A stretch of 64,000 bases of DNA from Streptomyces formicae (GCF_002556545.1 NZ_CP022685.1:5496001-5560000), one strand, 5' to 3'. Numbered from the stretch's first letter, positions 1 to 10,847 are shown. Numbers and translations: made by a program. The notes: generated from the sequence alone by a model not told the origin.

Positions 1-313
1 GTCGGGCCAGATCGCGGCGGACGTCATCGTGCAGGCACACGCGCGTGCCACCCCCGCCCAGCGCGAACTGGCGCTCCTGAACTACCCGCAGACCCTCAAG
101 GACGTCTACGGCGGCTACTACACGCTGGGCCGCGCCTTCGTGAAGCTCATCGGCAACCCGAAGGTCATGAAGATCGCGACCCAGCGCGGTCTGACCCACC
201 CGGTCCTGATGAAGTTCACGCTGAAGATGCTCGCCAACCTGACCGACCCGACGGGCGGCGACGCGATGGACCGGATCATCAACGGGCTGAGCAAGGTGGC
301 TCCGAAGGCGTGA
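1..313 (+). CDS. Geranylgeranyl reductase family flavoprotein, C-terminal part (5' end outside window)
   Basis: Only the last 103 codons are present, read from base 2. The fragment opens with SGQIAADVIV, resembling the small-residue helix that closes the FAD-binding part of geranylgeranyl-reductase-type flavoproteins, and continues into a helical tail containing YGGYYTLGRAFVKLIG. Family members reduce isoprenoid double bonds; the actinobacterial MenJ type partly saturates the menaquinone tail. The nuo operon just downstream and the polyprenyl diphosphate synthase at 30375 make a menaquinone role plausible. That is inference from context: the N-terminal nucleotide-binding motif is outside the window. 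The stop codon overlaps the GTG of the next gene (GTGA), which suggests translational coupling. Confidence 0.75.
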   Translation, partial: SGQIAADVIVQAHARATPAQRELALLNYPQTLKDVYGGYYTLGRAFVKLIGNPKVMKIATQRGLTHPVLMKFTLKMLANLTDPTGGDAMDRIINGLSKVAPKA

Positions 314-1056
314 CCCAGGAGCACGGCGGCCCCGCTTCGGTGGACCGGGCGCTCGACCTCCTGGAGGCGGTGGCCCGGGCCCCCGAACCGGTCGGCGCCA
401 AGGCGCTCGCCGGTGAACTGGGCTGCGCCCTCTCGACCGTGTACCACCTGCTCGCCCCGCTCACCGCGCGCGGGCACGTGGCGCGCACCCCGGACGGCTT
501 CGCGCTCGGCCCGCGCGTACCCGCCCTGTACCGCTCCTTCCAGCGGCACGCGGGGGTCGACGCGGGCACCCGCAAGCTGCTGCTCGGCGTACGCAGGACG
601 GCCGGTGCCCACGCCTACCTCAGCGCCCGCAGGGGCGGCCGGATCGCCGTCGTCGACAGCACCACGGCCGTACTGGCCGACGGTGGCGACCCGTTCGAGG
701 TCGGTGTCGACCAGGGCGCGCACGCCACCGCGCACGGCAAGGTGCTGCTCGCCTCGCTCGGCAGGGCGGCCAGGCGGCGCTATCTGGACGAGCACGGCCT
801 GCCGAGGCTGACCGAGCACACCATCACGAGCCCCGACCGGTTCGAGGCCGAGCTGCGCCGGGTGCGGGCGGCGGGTGTCGCGGTGTCGGTGGGGGAGACG
901 GATCCGGCGTACACCTGTGTGGCCGTACCGCTCGGCGACGGGGTCCGGGCCCTGTCGGTGTCCCTGCCGACCGCGGAGTTCCGCGGGCGGCGGCGGGAGT
1001 TGACCGGCGTCCTGACGCGGGCCGCGCGGCGGGGCATTCCGGCAGCGTCGGAATAG
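310..1056 (+). CDS. IclR-family transcriptional regulator
   Basis: The 248-residue protein has the IclR layout: an N-terminal winged helix-turn-helix (about residues 10-60, with VDRALDLLEAVA, ALAGELGCALSTVYHLL and a basic wing ending in GFALGPRV) and a C-terminal GAF-like effector domain. The HGKVLLASL segment near residue 140 and the final ALSVSLP strand are typical of that domain. The GTG start overlaps the stop of the upstream flavoprotein by four bases, so the two are probably co-transcribed. IclR proteins usually control a neighbouring catabolic or stress gene; the target cannot be told from sequence. The helix-turn-helix call is firm; the ligand is unknown. Confidence 0.85.
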   Translation: MTQEHGGPASVDRALDLLEAVARAPEPVGAKALAGELGCALSTVYHLLAPLTARGHVARTPDGFALGPRVPALYRSFQRHAGVDAGTRKLLLGVRRTAGAHAYLSARRGGRIAVVDSTTAVLADGGDPFEVGVDQGAHATAHGKVLLASLGRAARRRYLDEHGLPRLTEHTITSPDRFEAELRRVRAAGVAVSVGETDPAYTCVAVPLGDGVRALSVSLPTAEFRGRRRELTGVLTRAARRGIPAASE

Positions 1057-1104
1057 CGGCCCGTCGCGCTTGCCGACGCGGCGGTGCGGGCGGACGCTGG
1101 CCGC

Positions 1105-1434
1105 ATGATTTTCATCGCCGTCAAGTTCACCGTCCGCCCCGAGCACAGCGACAGCTGGATCGAGCGGACCGCCGCGTTCACCGCCGCCACCCGTGCCGAG
1201 CCGGGCAACGTCTTCTTCGAGTGGTCCCGCTCCGTCGAGGACCCGAACCAGTTCGTGCTCCTGGAGGCGTTCGCCGACGGGGACGCGGGCGCCGCGCACG
1301 TCGGCTCCGACCACTTCAAGGCCGGTTTGGAGACGATGGGCGAGCTCATCGCCTCGGTGCCGCAGATCGTGAACACCGAGATCGAGGGCAGCGGTTGGTC
1401 CGCGATGGCGGAGCTCTCGCCGAAGAACGACTGA
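1105..1434 (+). CDS. Antibiotic-biosynthesis-monooxygenase (ABM) fold protein, putative quinol monooxygenase
   Basis: A 109-residue single-domain protein. It begins MIFIAVKFTVRPEHSDSW, contains EPGNVFFEWSRS and FVLLEAFADGDAGAAHVGSDHF, and ends with the strand VPQIVNTEIEGSGW. These are the hallmarks of the ABM ferredoxin-like fold, including the HxxSxHF-type helix. YgiN-like members oxidise quinols or remove electrophiles without a bound cofactor, and many members have no proven activity. I chose the ATG at 1105; an in-frame GTG at 1084 would add seven residues without a better ribosome binding site. It lies 48 bases after the IclR gene on the same strand and may share its transcript. A strong terminator follows. 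Confidence 0.75.
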   Translation: MIFIAVKFTVRPEHSDSWIERTAAFTAATRAEPGNVFFEWSRSVEDPNQFVLLEAFADGDAGAAHVGSDHFKAGLETMGELIASVPQIVNTEIEGSGWSAMAELSPKND

Positions 1435-1477
1435 GGGAAACGCTCGCGGGGCGGCTGAGAGGCCGTCTCAGGGCATG

Positions 1478-1516
1478 CCGAGGGCCGGAACCCCCCAGGG
1501 GGGTTCCGGCCCTCGG
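1478..1516. terminator. Bidirectional terminator between the ABM gene and the NlpC/P60 gene
   Basis: Two 19-base arms (CCGAGGGCCGGAACCCCCC at 1478-1496 and its exact complement at 1498-1516) surround a single central A. In RNA the innermost pairs must open to form a loop, leaving a long GC-rich stem. It lies between two converging genes (stops at 1434 and 1536) and can serve both. No U-tract is visible, as is common in streptomycetes. Confidence 0.85.
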
Positions 1517-1535
1517 TCGTGTCTCTAAGAGGCCG

Positions 1536-2360
1536 TCAGAGGACGCGCACGGCGCCCGAGGCCGGGTAACCCGACAGGTCCTGGATGACAACGCCCTTGC
1601 TGGGGTTGGCGGCGTCCAGGTACTGGCCGTTACCGATGTACACACCGACGTGGTACGCGGAGCCCTTGCCGCCCCAGTACAGGATGTCGCCGACCTGGAG
1701 GTTCGAGGTGCCGACCTCGGTGCCCATCGTCGACTGGTCCTGCGAGACGCGCGGGAGGTCCACGCCCGCCTGCTTGAACGCGGCCTGCACGAGGCTGGAG
1801 CAGTCCCAGGCGTTGGGGCCCGAGGCACCCATCACGTAGGCGTCGCCGAGCTGCGACTTGAGGAAGCTGATGACCGAGCCGACGCTGCCGCTGGCCGGGG
1901 GAGCGACCGAGTCGGAGGAGCTCGCGGAGGAGCCGCCGCCGGACTGCGTGGTCAGGTTGGTGCGCTCGGCCGAGCGCGAGGCGCGCTCCTGCTCCGCCTT
2001 CTTCTTGGCGGCGGCCTCGGCCTTGCGCTTGGCCTCGGCCTTCTTCTCGGCCTGCGCCTGGTCTTCCTTGGCCTGCTTGGCGGCCTTGGAGGCGGCGGCG
2101 TCCTGCTCGGCGCGCGACTCGTAGGAGTCGGCGGCCTGCTGGGTGACGTCGGCGGAGTGCGCGATCTGGGCGGACAGATCGGCGGTGAGCGTGGGCATCT
2201 CGATGGTCTCGGTCACCGGCTCGGCCGCGTTCGCCGTACCGGCCGCCGCGGCCACTGCCAGGGTGCTGAGGACGCCACCGGCAACTCCGGCGCGCAGGGC
2301 GACCTTCGTGGCGCTGCGACGGGGCTTCCGGTGGCTGGGTATGTGAGCGGTGTGGGACAT
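1536..2360 (-). CDS. Secreted NlpC/P60 (C40) cell-wall endopeptidase
   Basis: A 274-residue secreted protein. Residues 1-45 form a signal peptide (basic MSHTAHIPSHRKPRRS start, hydrophobic core, ANA-A cleavage site). Residues 75-135 are a Lys/Ala/Glu-rich coiled coil, 138-160 a Ser/Gly linker, and 161-274 the NlpC/P60 peptidase. The catalytic Cys187 sits in WDCSSLVQAAF and His237 in AYHVGVYIG. The usual third polar residue falls at YLDAAN, giving Asp249 where His is common. Such enzymes cut peptidoglycan stem peptides during growth, germination or sporulation. It is divergent from nuo. The ATG at 2358-2360 is preceded by a poor ribosome binding site, and I found no better start. Confidence 0.9.
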   Translation of the reverse strand: MSHTAHIPSHRKPRRSATKVALRAGVAGGVLSTLAVAAAAGTANAAEPVTETIEMPTLTADLSAQIAHSADVTQQAADSYESRAEQDAAASKAAKQAKEDQAQAEKKAEAKRKAEAAAKKKAEQERASRSAERTNLTTQSGGGSSASSSDSVAPPASGSVGSVISFLKSQLGDAYVMGASGPNAWDCSSLVQAAFKQAGVDLPRVSQDQSTMGTEVGTSNLQVGDILYWGGKGSAYHVGVYIGNGQYLDAANPSKGVVIQDLSGYPASGAVRVL

Positions 2361-2410
2361 GAGACCAACCGCTATCAGGGACTCAGGGTTCCCTTCAAGA
2401 AACGTGTCCT

Positions 2411-2432
2411 GCGCCACAGTTGCCCGTGGCGC
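2411..2432. other. Hairpin in the presumed NlpC/P60 mRNA leader
   Basis: GCGCCAC at 2411-2417 and GTGGCGC at 2426-2432 are exact complements with an eight-base loop, about 50 bases upstream of the NlpC/P60 start. I could not match it to a known riboswitch. It may affect transcript stability or translation. Confidence 0.4.
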
Positions 2433-2492
2433 GGCCGAATCCCGGGCGTGTCGCTTCTTATTGACGCCGTAACGGGCAATGCGGACACGGCC

Positions 2493-2508
2493 GATCACGC
2501 CTGTGATC
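2493..2508. promoter_or_regulatory. GATCAC-N4-GTGATC inverted repeat upstream of the NlpC/P60 gene
   Basis: The 16-base sequence GATCACGCCTGTGATC is a perfect inverted repeat with six-base arms. It falls in the presumed transcribed leader of the minus-strand gene and could be a protein operator or a small hairpin. No regulator can be assigned. Confidence 0.35.
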
Positions 2509-2541
2509 ATGGGTTTTCTGTGATACGTCCGAATTGCCCTT

Positions 2542-2571
2542 GGTCTACCACCGGTTGAGCCGGTTGGCCAA
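2542..2571 (-). promoter_or_regulatory. Candidate promoter for the NlpC/P60 gene
   Basis: Read on the minus strand, TTGGCC (2571-2566) and TAGACC (2547-2542) are 18 bases apart, a moderate fit to the housekeeping sigma pattern. Transcription would start near 2535 and give a leader of about 175 bases carrying the two hairpins above. Confidence 0.35.
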
Positions 2572-2596
2572 GCCCGGTTTATTCGCCGCACGGGCC

Positions 2597-2609
2597 CCTG
2601 TGGCACAGG
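2597..2609. promoter_or_regulatory. CCTGTG-G-CACAGG palindrome
   Basis: A 13-base perfect palindrome about 25-30 bases upstream of the candidate NlpC/P60 -35 element. It is well placed for a regulator of that gene; no family is assigned. Confidence 0.3.
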
Positions 2610-2614
2610 TCACA

Positions 2615-2689
2615 CGGGCACCCTCTCGGGGGTCTCCCTGAGACCTGGCTGAGACCTCCCTGAGATCTCCCGGAGTTTTCGGGTGCCCG
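2615..2689. other. Multi-stem palindromic block of unknown function
   Basis: Outer arms CGGGCACCC (2615-2623) and GGGTGCCCG (2681-2689) are exact complements. Inside are a near-perfect inner stem (CTCTCGGG against CCCGGAG), a GGTCTC-CCT-GAGACC hairpin, and three tandem CTGAGAYCT words (about 2638-2668). The nested design resembles a structured RNA or a compound operator. It could be read from either strand and matches no class I know. Confidence 0.4.
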
Positions 2690-2988
2690 CTCACCCCTGG
2701 ATCACTCGTCGCCCGACCGTTCGTGAATCGGTGCACGCGTCCACATCCGTCCACACCTCTCCCGCCAAAGTGTGAACGCGGCTCCACTATCAAGCGATGC
2801 CGTCCAGCACCAATTTGCGCCGGAGTCACCTGTCTTGATAGAGCGGCAGGCTCTCGACCAGGGGCAACTCGCCAAGATGTCACCTCTAGTGATCACTCAG
2901 GCGCTTCGCGTACGAAGATCACCGCTCATCCGACTTCATGATCCTTCGTCAGGTGGTGGAGATCACAAAGCCGTTGTCGCACCCCGTG

Positions 2989-3018
2989 TCGCAGATCACA
3001 GACCGCCGGGCATAAGAT
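2989..3018 (+). promoter_or_regulatory. Candidate nuoA promoter
   Basis: TAAGAT at 3013-3018 fits the TAnnnT -10 pattern, with a weak TCGCAG at 2989-2994 eighteen bases upstream. Transcription would begin near 3025, leaving a leader of about 107 bases before nuoA and putting the Rex-type operator at roughly +10 to +27. Confidence 0.4.
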
Positions 3019-3033
3019 GCGGGGCAGTTGGGC

Positions 3034-3051
3034 TTGTGACCTGCTTCACAT
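3034..3051. promoter_or_regulatory. Rex-type operator (ROP) upstream of the nuo operon
   Basis: TTGTGACCTGCTTCACAT has the TTGTGA-N5-TTCACA half-sites of Rex operators (consensus about TTGTGAACGCGTTCACAA), with a mismatch only at the last flank base outside the spacer. Rex senses the NADH/NAD+ ratio, and the nuo operon is a known Rex target in Streptomyces. The same sequence also fits TGTGA-N6-TCACA for Crp, so Crp binding cannot be excluded. It ends 80 bases before the nuoA start. Confidence 0.7.
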
Positions 3052-3131
3052 GTGCGCGATCTTCGATGGGATTCGGGGCGCGGTCCGACGCAACCGCCAA
3101 CAGTCAGTGCCGACTGAGAGGAGCGAGGAGC

Positions 3132-3491
3132 GTGAACGCCTATGCGCCCATCCTCGTGCTGGGAGCCCTCGGGGCAGGCTTTGCGATCTTCTCCGTGGTC
3201 ATGGCCACGCTTATCGGTCCAAAGCGGTACAACCGAGCCAAGCTCGAGGCGTACGAGTGCGGCATCGAGCCGACGCCGACGCCGGCCGGTGGTGGGCGAT
3301 TTCCCATCAAGTACTACCTGACGGCGATGCTCTTCATCGTCTTCGACATCGAGATCGTCTTCCTTTACCCCTGGGCCGTCACCTTCGACGCCCTCGGGAT
3401 TTTCGGGCTCGTGGAGATGCTGCTCTTCGTGCTCACCGTCTTCGTCGCGTACGCGTACGTATGGCGGCGCGGCGGCCTGGAATGGGACTAA
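3132..3491 (+). CDS. nuoA: NADH-quinone oxidoreductase subunit A
   Basis: Membrane subunit of complex I, 119 residues with three predicted transmembrane helices, near the quinone cavity next to NuoH, J and K. It carries the family motifs YECGIEP (Tyr41-Pro47), on the loop that changes conformation in complex I, and FDIEIVFLYPW, whose acids Asp72 and Glu74 correspond to E. coli NuoA Asp79 and Glu81. The GTG at 3132 sits just after GAGGAG (3125-3130); earlier in-frame starts would add a non-conserved, non-hydrophobic extension. It is the first gene of a 14-gene operon and ends 20 bases before nuoB. Confidence 0.97.
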   Translation: MNAYAPILVLGALGAGFAIFSVVMATLIGPKRYNRAKLEAYECGIEPTPTPAGGGRFPIKYYLTAMLFIVFDIEIVFLYPWAVTFDALGIFGLVEMLLFVLTVFVAYAYVWRRGGLEWD

Positions 3492-3511
3492 AGGTCTGAG
3501 GGGCAAAGAGC

Positions 3512-4062
<551 letters not shown>

Positions 4063-4066
<4 letters not shown>

Positions 4067-4793
4067 GCGACGCGCACGGCTCGCACGACGAGCACCTGAA
4101 CGGCAACGGCGTCCCGGCGCCGCGCGACGAGGCCGGCAGGGTCATCGGCGTACGCAAGGGCATGTTCGGCGCCGACAGCGGCGGCGACACCTCCGGCTAC
4201 GGCGGACTCGTCCGCACGATCACGCTGCCCGGCGCCTCCTCGCGCCCCTACGGCGGCTGGTTCGACGAGGTCGCCGACGAGTTGGAGGGGGCCCTGGAGG
4301 AACAGGGCCTCGTCCCGGAGAACGCGATCGAGAAGACGGTCGTCGACCGGGGCGAACTCACCTTCCACATCGCGCGCGAGCACCTCCTGCGCGTCGCCCA
4401 GACCCTGCGCGACGACCCGGCGCTGCGCTTCGAGCTCTGCACCGGCGTCAGTGGCGTGCACTTCGAGGGCGACAAGGGCCGCGAGCTGCACGCCGTCTAC
4501 CACCTGCGCTCGCTCACCCACGGCCGACTGATCCGCGTCGAGGTCAGTGCCCCCGACGCCGACCCGCACGTCCCCTCCCTCGTCACGGTCTATCCGACCA
4601 ACGACTGGCACGAGCGCGAGACGTACGACTTCTTCGGCCTGATCTTCGACGGTCACCCGGCGTTGACGCGGATCATGATGCCGGACGACTGGCAGGGCTT
4701 CCCGCAGCGCAAGGACTACCCCCTCGGCGGCATCCCCGTCGAGTACAAGGGCGCCCAGATCCCGGCTCCGGACCAGCGGAGGTCGTACAGCTG

Positions 4794-4794
<1 letters not shown>
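4063..4794 (+). CDS. nuoC: NADH-quinone oxidoreductase subunit C
   Basis: Peripheral-arm 30-kDa subunit, 243 residues. It binds no cofactor but holds NuoD, NuoI and NuoB together. The diagnostic region is near the C-terminus: [20 protein letters not shown] followed by [18 protein letters not shown]. About 60 non-conserved residues, rich in Gly, Asp and His, precede the fold. It is separate from NuoD, unlike the fused NuoCD of E. coli. The GTG start overlaps the nuoB stop and the stop overlaps the nuoD ATG (TGATG). Confidence 0.96.
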
Positions 4795-6124
<1,330 letters not shown>

Positions 6125-6128
<4 letters not shown>

Positions 6129-6976
6129 CCACCACCCCCTCCGAGCAGGGCGCGGGCGTCAGCCTGGGCATGCCCCAACTCCCCGCCCCCGACTACCCGG
6201 CCGACGTGCGCGCCAGGCTCGACGCGGACGCCAAGGAGGTCATCGCCCGCTACCCGGACTCGCGCTCCGCCCTCCTTCCCCTGCTGCACCTGGTGCAGTC
6301 CGAAGAGGGGCACGTCACGCGCACGGGCATGCGGTTCTGCGCCGAGGCGCTCGGCCTGACCACGGCCGAGGTCACCGCGGTCGCGACCTTCTACACCATG
6401 TACCGGCGCAAGCCGTCGGGCGACTACCAAGTCGGCGTCTGCACCAACACGTTGTGCGCGGTGATGGGCGGCGACGCGATCTTCGACGAGCTCAAGCAGC
6501 ACCTCGGCGTCGGCAACGACGAGACGACCGAGGACGGCAAGATCACGCTCGAACACATCGAGTGCAACGCCGCCTGCGACTTCGCCCCCGTGGTGATGGT
6601 CAACTGGGAGTTCTTCGACAACCAGACGCCCGACTCCGCCAAGCGGCTCGTCGACGACCTGCGCGCGGGCGTGCCGGTGGAGCCCACGCGCGGCGCGTCG
6701 ATCTGCACGTACAAGGAGACCGCCCGGATCCTGGCGGGCTTCCCCGACGAGCGGCCCGGTGCCGTCGAGGCGAGCGGCGGCGCGGGCCCCGCCTCGCTGA
6801 TCGGACTGCGCCTGGCCAAGGGCGAGTTGCCGCAGCCCCGCGTGGTGCACCCGCGCGCGGGCGGGCCCGCGGACGAGGCGCCCGCCGAGCACCTCAGCTC
6901 GCACGACGCACCGCAGCAGACCTCGGCATCCGACCCGGCCCACCCGGCCGGACCGACCGCCGAGGAGGGGGAGTGA
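6125..6976 (+). CDS. nuoE: NADH-quinone oxidoreductase subunit E
   Basis: The 24-kDa subunit of the NADH-oxidising module, 283 residues, with a thioredoxin-like fold holding [2Fe-2S] cluster N1a. The ligands are Cys106 and Cys111 (CTNTLC) and Cys147 and Cys151 (ECNAAC). The family core ends near residue 215; a further 70 or so residues form a low-complexity Pro/Ala/Glu/His tail. The GTG start overlaps the nuoD stop (GTGA), and the gene ends on the A of the nuoF ATG. Confidence 0.96.
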
Positions 6977-8337
6977 TGACCTTGGCAGCCGAGATCGACA
7001 ACGAGACCAGCCCCGAGAAGCTGCTCGCACCGGTCCTTTCGGCGTTCTGGGACGAGGACAAGTCCTGGACGCTGGAGACCTACCGCCGTCACGACGGGTA
7101 CGAAGGGCTGCGCAAGGCCCTCGCCATGGACCCGGACGACCTCATCGCCTACGTGAAGGACTCGGGCCTGCGGGGCAGGGGCGGCGCGGGCTTCCCCACC
7201 GGAATGAAGTGGCAGTTCATTCCGCAGGGCGATGGCAAGCCGCACTATCTAGTTGTCAACGCCGACGAGTCGGAGCCGGGGACCTGCAAGGACATCCCGC
7301 TCCTCTTCGCGAACCCGCATTCCCTCATCGAGGGGATCGTGATCGCGTGCTACGCGATCCGTTCGTCGCATGCCTTCATCTATCTGCGGGGCGAGGTCGT
7401 CCCCGTGCTGCGCAGGCTGCACGAGGCCGTCCGCGAGGCCTATGCGGCGGGCTACCTCGGCAAGAACGTCCTGGGCAGCGGACTCGACCTCGAACTCACC
7501 GTGCACGCGGGCGCGGGCGCGTACATCTGCGGTGAGGAGACCGCGCTGCTCGACTCGCTCGAAGGCCGTCGAGGCCAACCGCGACTGCGTCCCCCTTTCC
7601 CTGCGGTCGCGGGCCTTTACGCATGCCCCACTGTCGTGAACAACGTCGAGTCCATCGCATCCGTTCCCGCGATCCTCAACCGAGGAAAAGACTGGTTCAA
7701 GTCGATGGGGAGCGAGAAGTCGCCCGGCTTCACGCTCTATTCGCTCAGCGGGCACGTCACGAGCCCGGGGCAGTACGAGGCGCCGCTCGGCATCACGCTG
7801 CGCCAGCTGCTCGACATGAGCGGCGGCATGCGGGCCGGGCACCGGCTCAAGTTCTGGACGCCCGGCGGCTCCTCGACCCCGATGTTCACCGACGAGCACC
7901 TGGACGTACCCCTCGACTACGAGGGCGTGGGCGCCGCCGGATCGATGCTCGGCACCAAGGCGCTGCAGTGCTTCGACGAGACGACGTGCGTCGTGCGGGC
8001 CGTGACCCGCTGGACCGAGTTCTACGCCCATGAGTCCTGCGGCAAGTGCACGCCCTGCCGCGAAGGGACGTACTGGCTGGTGCAGTTGCTCCGCGACATC
8101 GAGGCGGGCAAGGGCGTCATGGCCGACCTCGACAAGCTGAACGACATCGCCGACAACATCAACGGCAAGTCGTTCTGCGCCCTCGGCGACGGCGCCGCCT
8201 CGCCGATCTTCTCCTCGCTGAAGTACTTCCGCGAGGAGTACGAGCAGCACATCACCGGCAGGGGCTGCCCCTTCGACCCGGCCAAGTCGACGCTCTGGGC
8301 CGACAAGCCCGCCCGCACCACGGAGGTGAACGCATGA
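6976..8337 (+). CDS. nuoF: NADH-quinone oxidoreductase subunit F (NADH/FMN-binding)
   Basis: The 51-kDa catalytic subunit, 453 residues, which takes hydride from NADH onto FMN. The nucleotide-binding [10 protein letters not shown] is at 67-76, and [19 protein letters not shown] near 179-197 lines the FMN site. Cluster N3 ligands are Cys355, Cys358, Cys361 ([12 protein letters not shown]) and Cys401. It is full length. The ATG at 6976 overlaps the nuoE stop (TGATG); an adjacent in-frame GTG at 6973 is possible. There is no counterpart in the second nuo operon. Confidence 0.97.
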   Translation: MTLAAEIDNETSPEKLLAPVLSAFWDEDKSWTLETYRRHDGYEGLRKALAMDPDDLIAYVKDSGLRGRGGAGFPTGMKWQFIPQGDGKPHYLVVNADESEPGTCKDIPLLFANPHSLIEGIVIACYAIRSSHAFIYLRGEVVPVLRRLHEAVREAYAAGYLGKNVLGSGLDLELTVHAGAGAYICGEETALLDSLEGRRGQPRLRPPFPAVAGLYACPTVVNNVESIASVPAILNRGKDWFKSMGSEKSPGFTLYSLSGHVTSPGQYEAPLGITLRQLLDMSGGMRAGHRLKFWTPGGSSTPMFTDEHLDVPLDYEGVGAAGSMLGTKALQCFDETTCVVRAVTRWTEFYAHESCGKCTPCREGTYWLVQLLRDIEAGKGVMADLDKLNDIADNINGKSFCALGDGAASPIFSSLKYFREEYEQHITGRGCPFDPAKSTLWADKPARTTEVNA

Positions 8338-10847
8338 CAGTGACCACTAATAGCGCTCCCTCCGGGGGCGGTGAGGCGGCGGTTCCGCCCGAGGACCTCG
8401 TCTCGTTGACCATCGACGGCATCGACATCAGCGTCCCCAAGGGGACCCTGGTGATCCGGGCCGCCGAACTGCTCGGCATCGAGATCCCCCGGTTCTGCGA
8501 CCACCCGCTCCTCGACCCCGCGGGCGCCTGCCGCCAGTGCATCGTCGAGGTCGAGGGCCAGCGCAAGCCGATGGCGTCCTGCACGATCACGTGCACCGAC
8601 GGCATGGTCGTGAAGTCGCAGCTGACCTCGCCCGTCGCGGAGAAGTCGCAGCGCGGTGTGATGGAGCTGCTGCTCATCAACCACCCGCTGGACTGCCCGG
8701 TCTGCGACAAGGGCGGCGAGTGCCCGCTGCAGAACCAGGCGATGCAGGTCGGCGACCCGGACTCCCGCTTCGAAGGCAAGAAGCGGACGTACGAGAAGCC
8801 GGTGCCGATCTCCACGCAGGTGCTTCTCGACCGTGAGCGGTGCGTGCTCTGCGCGCGCTGCACCCGCTTCTCGAACCAGATCGCGGGCGACCCGATGATC
8901 GAGCTGATCGAGCGCGGCGCGCTCCAGCAGGTCGGCACGGGCGAGGGCGACCCCTTCGAGTCGTACTTCTCCGGGAACACCATCCAGATCTGCCCGGTCG
9001 GCGCGCTGACCTCGGCGGCGTATCGCTTCCGCTCGCGCCCCTTCGACCTGGTCTCGTCGCCCTCGGTGTGCGAGCACTGCTCCGGCGGCTGCGCGACCCG
9101 CACCGACCACCGGCGCGGCAAGGTCATGCGGCGTCTCGCGCAGGACGACCCCGAGGTCAACGAGGAGTGGATCTGCGACAAGGGGCGCTTCGGCTTCCGT
9201 TACGCGCAGAAGCCGGACCGGCTCACCACCCCCCTGGTGCGCAACGCGTCGACGGGCGAACTGGAGCCCGCGAGCTGGCCCGAGGCCCTGGACGTCGCCG
9301 CCCGTGGGCTGGCCGCCGCGCGCGGCCGCGCCGGTGTCCTGACCGGCGGCCGCCTCACCGTGGAGGACGCCTACGCGTACAGCAAGTACGCGCGCGTGGC
9401 GCTCGACACGAACGACATCGACTTCCGCGCGCGCGTGCACAGCAGTGAGGAGGCCGACTTCCTGGCGGCCCGGGTGGCGGGGCGCGGCAGGGACCTGGAC
9501 GGCGCTGGCGTCACCTACGCCGCCCTGGAGAAGGCCCCCGCCGTCCTGCTCGTCGGATTCGAGGCGGAGGAGGAGGCGCCCGGCGTCTTCCTGAGGCTGC
9601 GCAAGGCCTGGCGCAAGCACGGCCAGCGCACCTTCTCCCTCGCGACGTTCGCGACCCGGGGCCTGGAGAAGGCGGGCGGCACGCTGCTGCCCGCGGCGCC
9701 CGGCACCGAGACGGAGTGGCTCGACGCGCTCGCCGCCGGGGTGAGCCTCGCGGACGACGGGGCCAAGGCCGCCGAGGCGCTGCGCGGCGAAGGAGCCGTC
9801 ATCGTCGTCGGCGAGCGGCTCGCGGCCGTGCCCGGCGGGCTCACCGCCGCCGTGCGGGCCGCCTCCGCCACCGGCGCTCAGCTGGTGTGGATCCCGCGCA
9901 GGGCGGGGGAGCGGGCCGCCATCGAGGTGGGCGCGCTGCCCTCGCTGCTGCCCGGCGGGCGTCCGGCCACCGACCCGCGCGCGCGGGACGAGGTCGCGTC
10001 CGCCTGGGGCGTCGCCGAACTCCCGCACCGCTACGGCCGCGACACCGGCCAGATCGTCGAGGCCGCCGCGACCGGTGAGCTAGGCGCCCTCCTGGTGGCG
10101 GGCGTCGAGGTCGCCGACCTGCCCGACCCGACGCGCGCGCGTCAGGCGCTGCACGAGGTCGGTTTCCTGGTCTCCCTGGAGCTGCGGCCCAGCGAGGTCA
10201 CCGACCACGCCGACGTGGTGCTCCCCGTGGCCGCGGTCGCGGAGAAGCCCGGCACGTTCCTCAACTGGGAGGGCCGGGCGCGGATGTTCGACGCCGCGCT
10301 CAAGCCGGACCAGATGACGCGCAGGCTGGCGCCCACCGACGCCCGCGTCCTGCACATGCTGGCCGACGCCGGTGACGTCCACCTGGGCCTCCCGGACCTG
10401 CTGACCATCCGGCGCGAGCTGGACCGGCTCGGCGCCTGGGACGGCCCGCACGCGACGGAGCCCCTGGAGACCGGCGCCCAGCCGCCGAGGCCCGCCTCCG
10501 GAGAGGCCGTTCTCGCCGGTCACCGGCTGCTGCTCGACCGGGGCCGCCTCCAGGAGGGCGACGAAGCGCTCGCGGGGACGCGGCACGCCGCCCACGCGCG
10601 CGTGTCGCCCGCCACGGCCGCCGAGGCGGGCGTCAAGGACGGCGACGTGCTCGCCGTCAGCGGCCCGGCAGGGACGAGCGAACTCCCGCTCCAGATCACG
10701 GAGATGCCCGACCGGGTGGTCTGGCTGCCGCTGAACTCCGCCGGGGGAGGCGTCACTTCGGACACCGGTGCGCACCCCGGCGACCTCGTCCGCATCGGCC
10801 CGGCGGTCCTGCCGGAGCCCTCTGAGGCCCCGGAGGTGACGTCGTGA
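8334..10847 (+). CDS. nuoG: NADH-quinone oxidoreductase subunit G
   Basis: The 75-kDa subunit, 837 residues, which carries electrons from FMN towards NuoI. All cluster ligands are visible: [2Fe-2S] N1b (Cys55, 66, 69, 83), N5 (His117, Cys121, 124, 130), N4 (Cys170, 173, 176, 220) and the extra N7 (Cys246, 249, 253, 281), which is found only in some bacteria. The C-terminal half is the molybdopterin-oxidoreductase-like domain without a metal site; its insertions are Ala/Gly/Glu rich. The ATG overlaps the nuoF stop (ATGA). Confidence 0.96.
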   Translation: MTVTTNSAPSGGGEAAVPPEDLVSLTIDGIDISVPKGTLVIRAAELLGIEIPRFCDHPLLDPAGACRQCIVEVEGQRKPMASCTITCTDGMVVKSQLTSPVAEKSQRGVMELLLINHPLDCPVCDKGGECPLQNQAMQVGDPDSRFEGKKRTYEKPVPISTQVLLDRERCVLCARCTRFSNQIAGDPMIELIERGALQQVGTGEGDPFESYFSGNTIQICPVGALTSAAYRFRSRPFDLVSSPSVCEHCSGGCATRTDHRRGKVMRRLAQDDPEVNEEWICDKGRFGFRYAQKPDRLTTPLVRNASTGELEPASWPEALDVAARGLAAARGRAGVLTGGRLTVEDAYAYSKYARVALDTNDIDFRARVHSSEEADFLAARVAGRGRDLDGAGVTYAALEKAPAVLLVGFEAEEEAPGVFLRLRKAWRKHGQRTFSLATFATRGLEKAGGTLLPAAPGTETEWLDALAAGVSLADDGAKAAEALRGEGAVIVVGERLAAVPGGLTAAVRAASATGAQLVWIPRRAGERAAIEVGALPSLLPGGRPATDPRARDEVASAWGVAELPHRYGRDTGQIVEAAATGELGALLVAGVEVADLPDPTRARQALHEVGFLVSLELRPSEVTDHADVVLPVAAVAEKPGTFLNWEGRARMFDAALKPDQMTRRLAPTDARVLHMLADAGDVHLGLPDLLTIRRELDRLGAWDGPHATEPLETGAQPPRPASGEAVLAGHRLLLDRGRLQEGDEALAGTRHAAHARVSPATAAEAGVKDGDVLAVSGPAGTSELPLQITEMPDRVVWLPLNSAGGGVTSDTGAHPGDLVRIGPAVLPEPSEAPEVTS

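Larger units (their letters stand above)
2361..3131. other. 771-base divergent regulatory region between the NlpC/P60 gene and nuoA
   Basis: No convincing gene is encoded here. The left half (2361-2700) holds a candidate minus-strand promoter, two hairpins in the presumed NlpC leader and a larger palindromic block. The middle (2700-2985) is less GC-rich than its surroundings and contains several GATCAC/GTGATC words but no motif I can name. The right end (2989-3131) holds a candidate nuoA promoter, a Rex-type operator and the nuoA ribosome binding site GAGGAG at 3125-3130. Confidence 0.6.

Noticed and set aside
2361..2614. c-di-AMP (ydaO-type) riboswitch before the NlpC/P60 gene
   Set aside because: Such riboswitches often precede streptomycete cell-wall hydrolases, but I could not find the conserved core in the leader; only simple hairpins are visible.
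3034..3051. Reading the nuo operator purely as a Crp site
   Set aside because: TGTGA-N6-TCACA also fits Crp, but the extra flanking T, the TTCACA half-site and the known Rex control of nuo favour Rex. I kept Crp only as an alternative.
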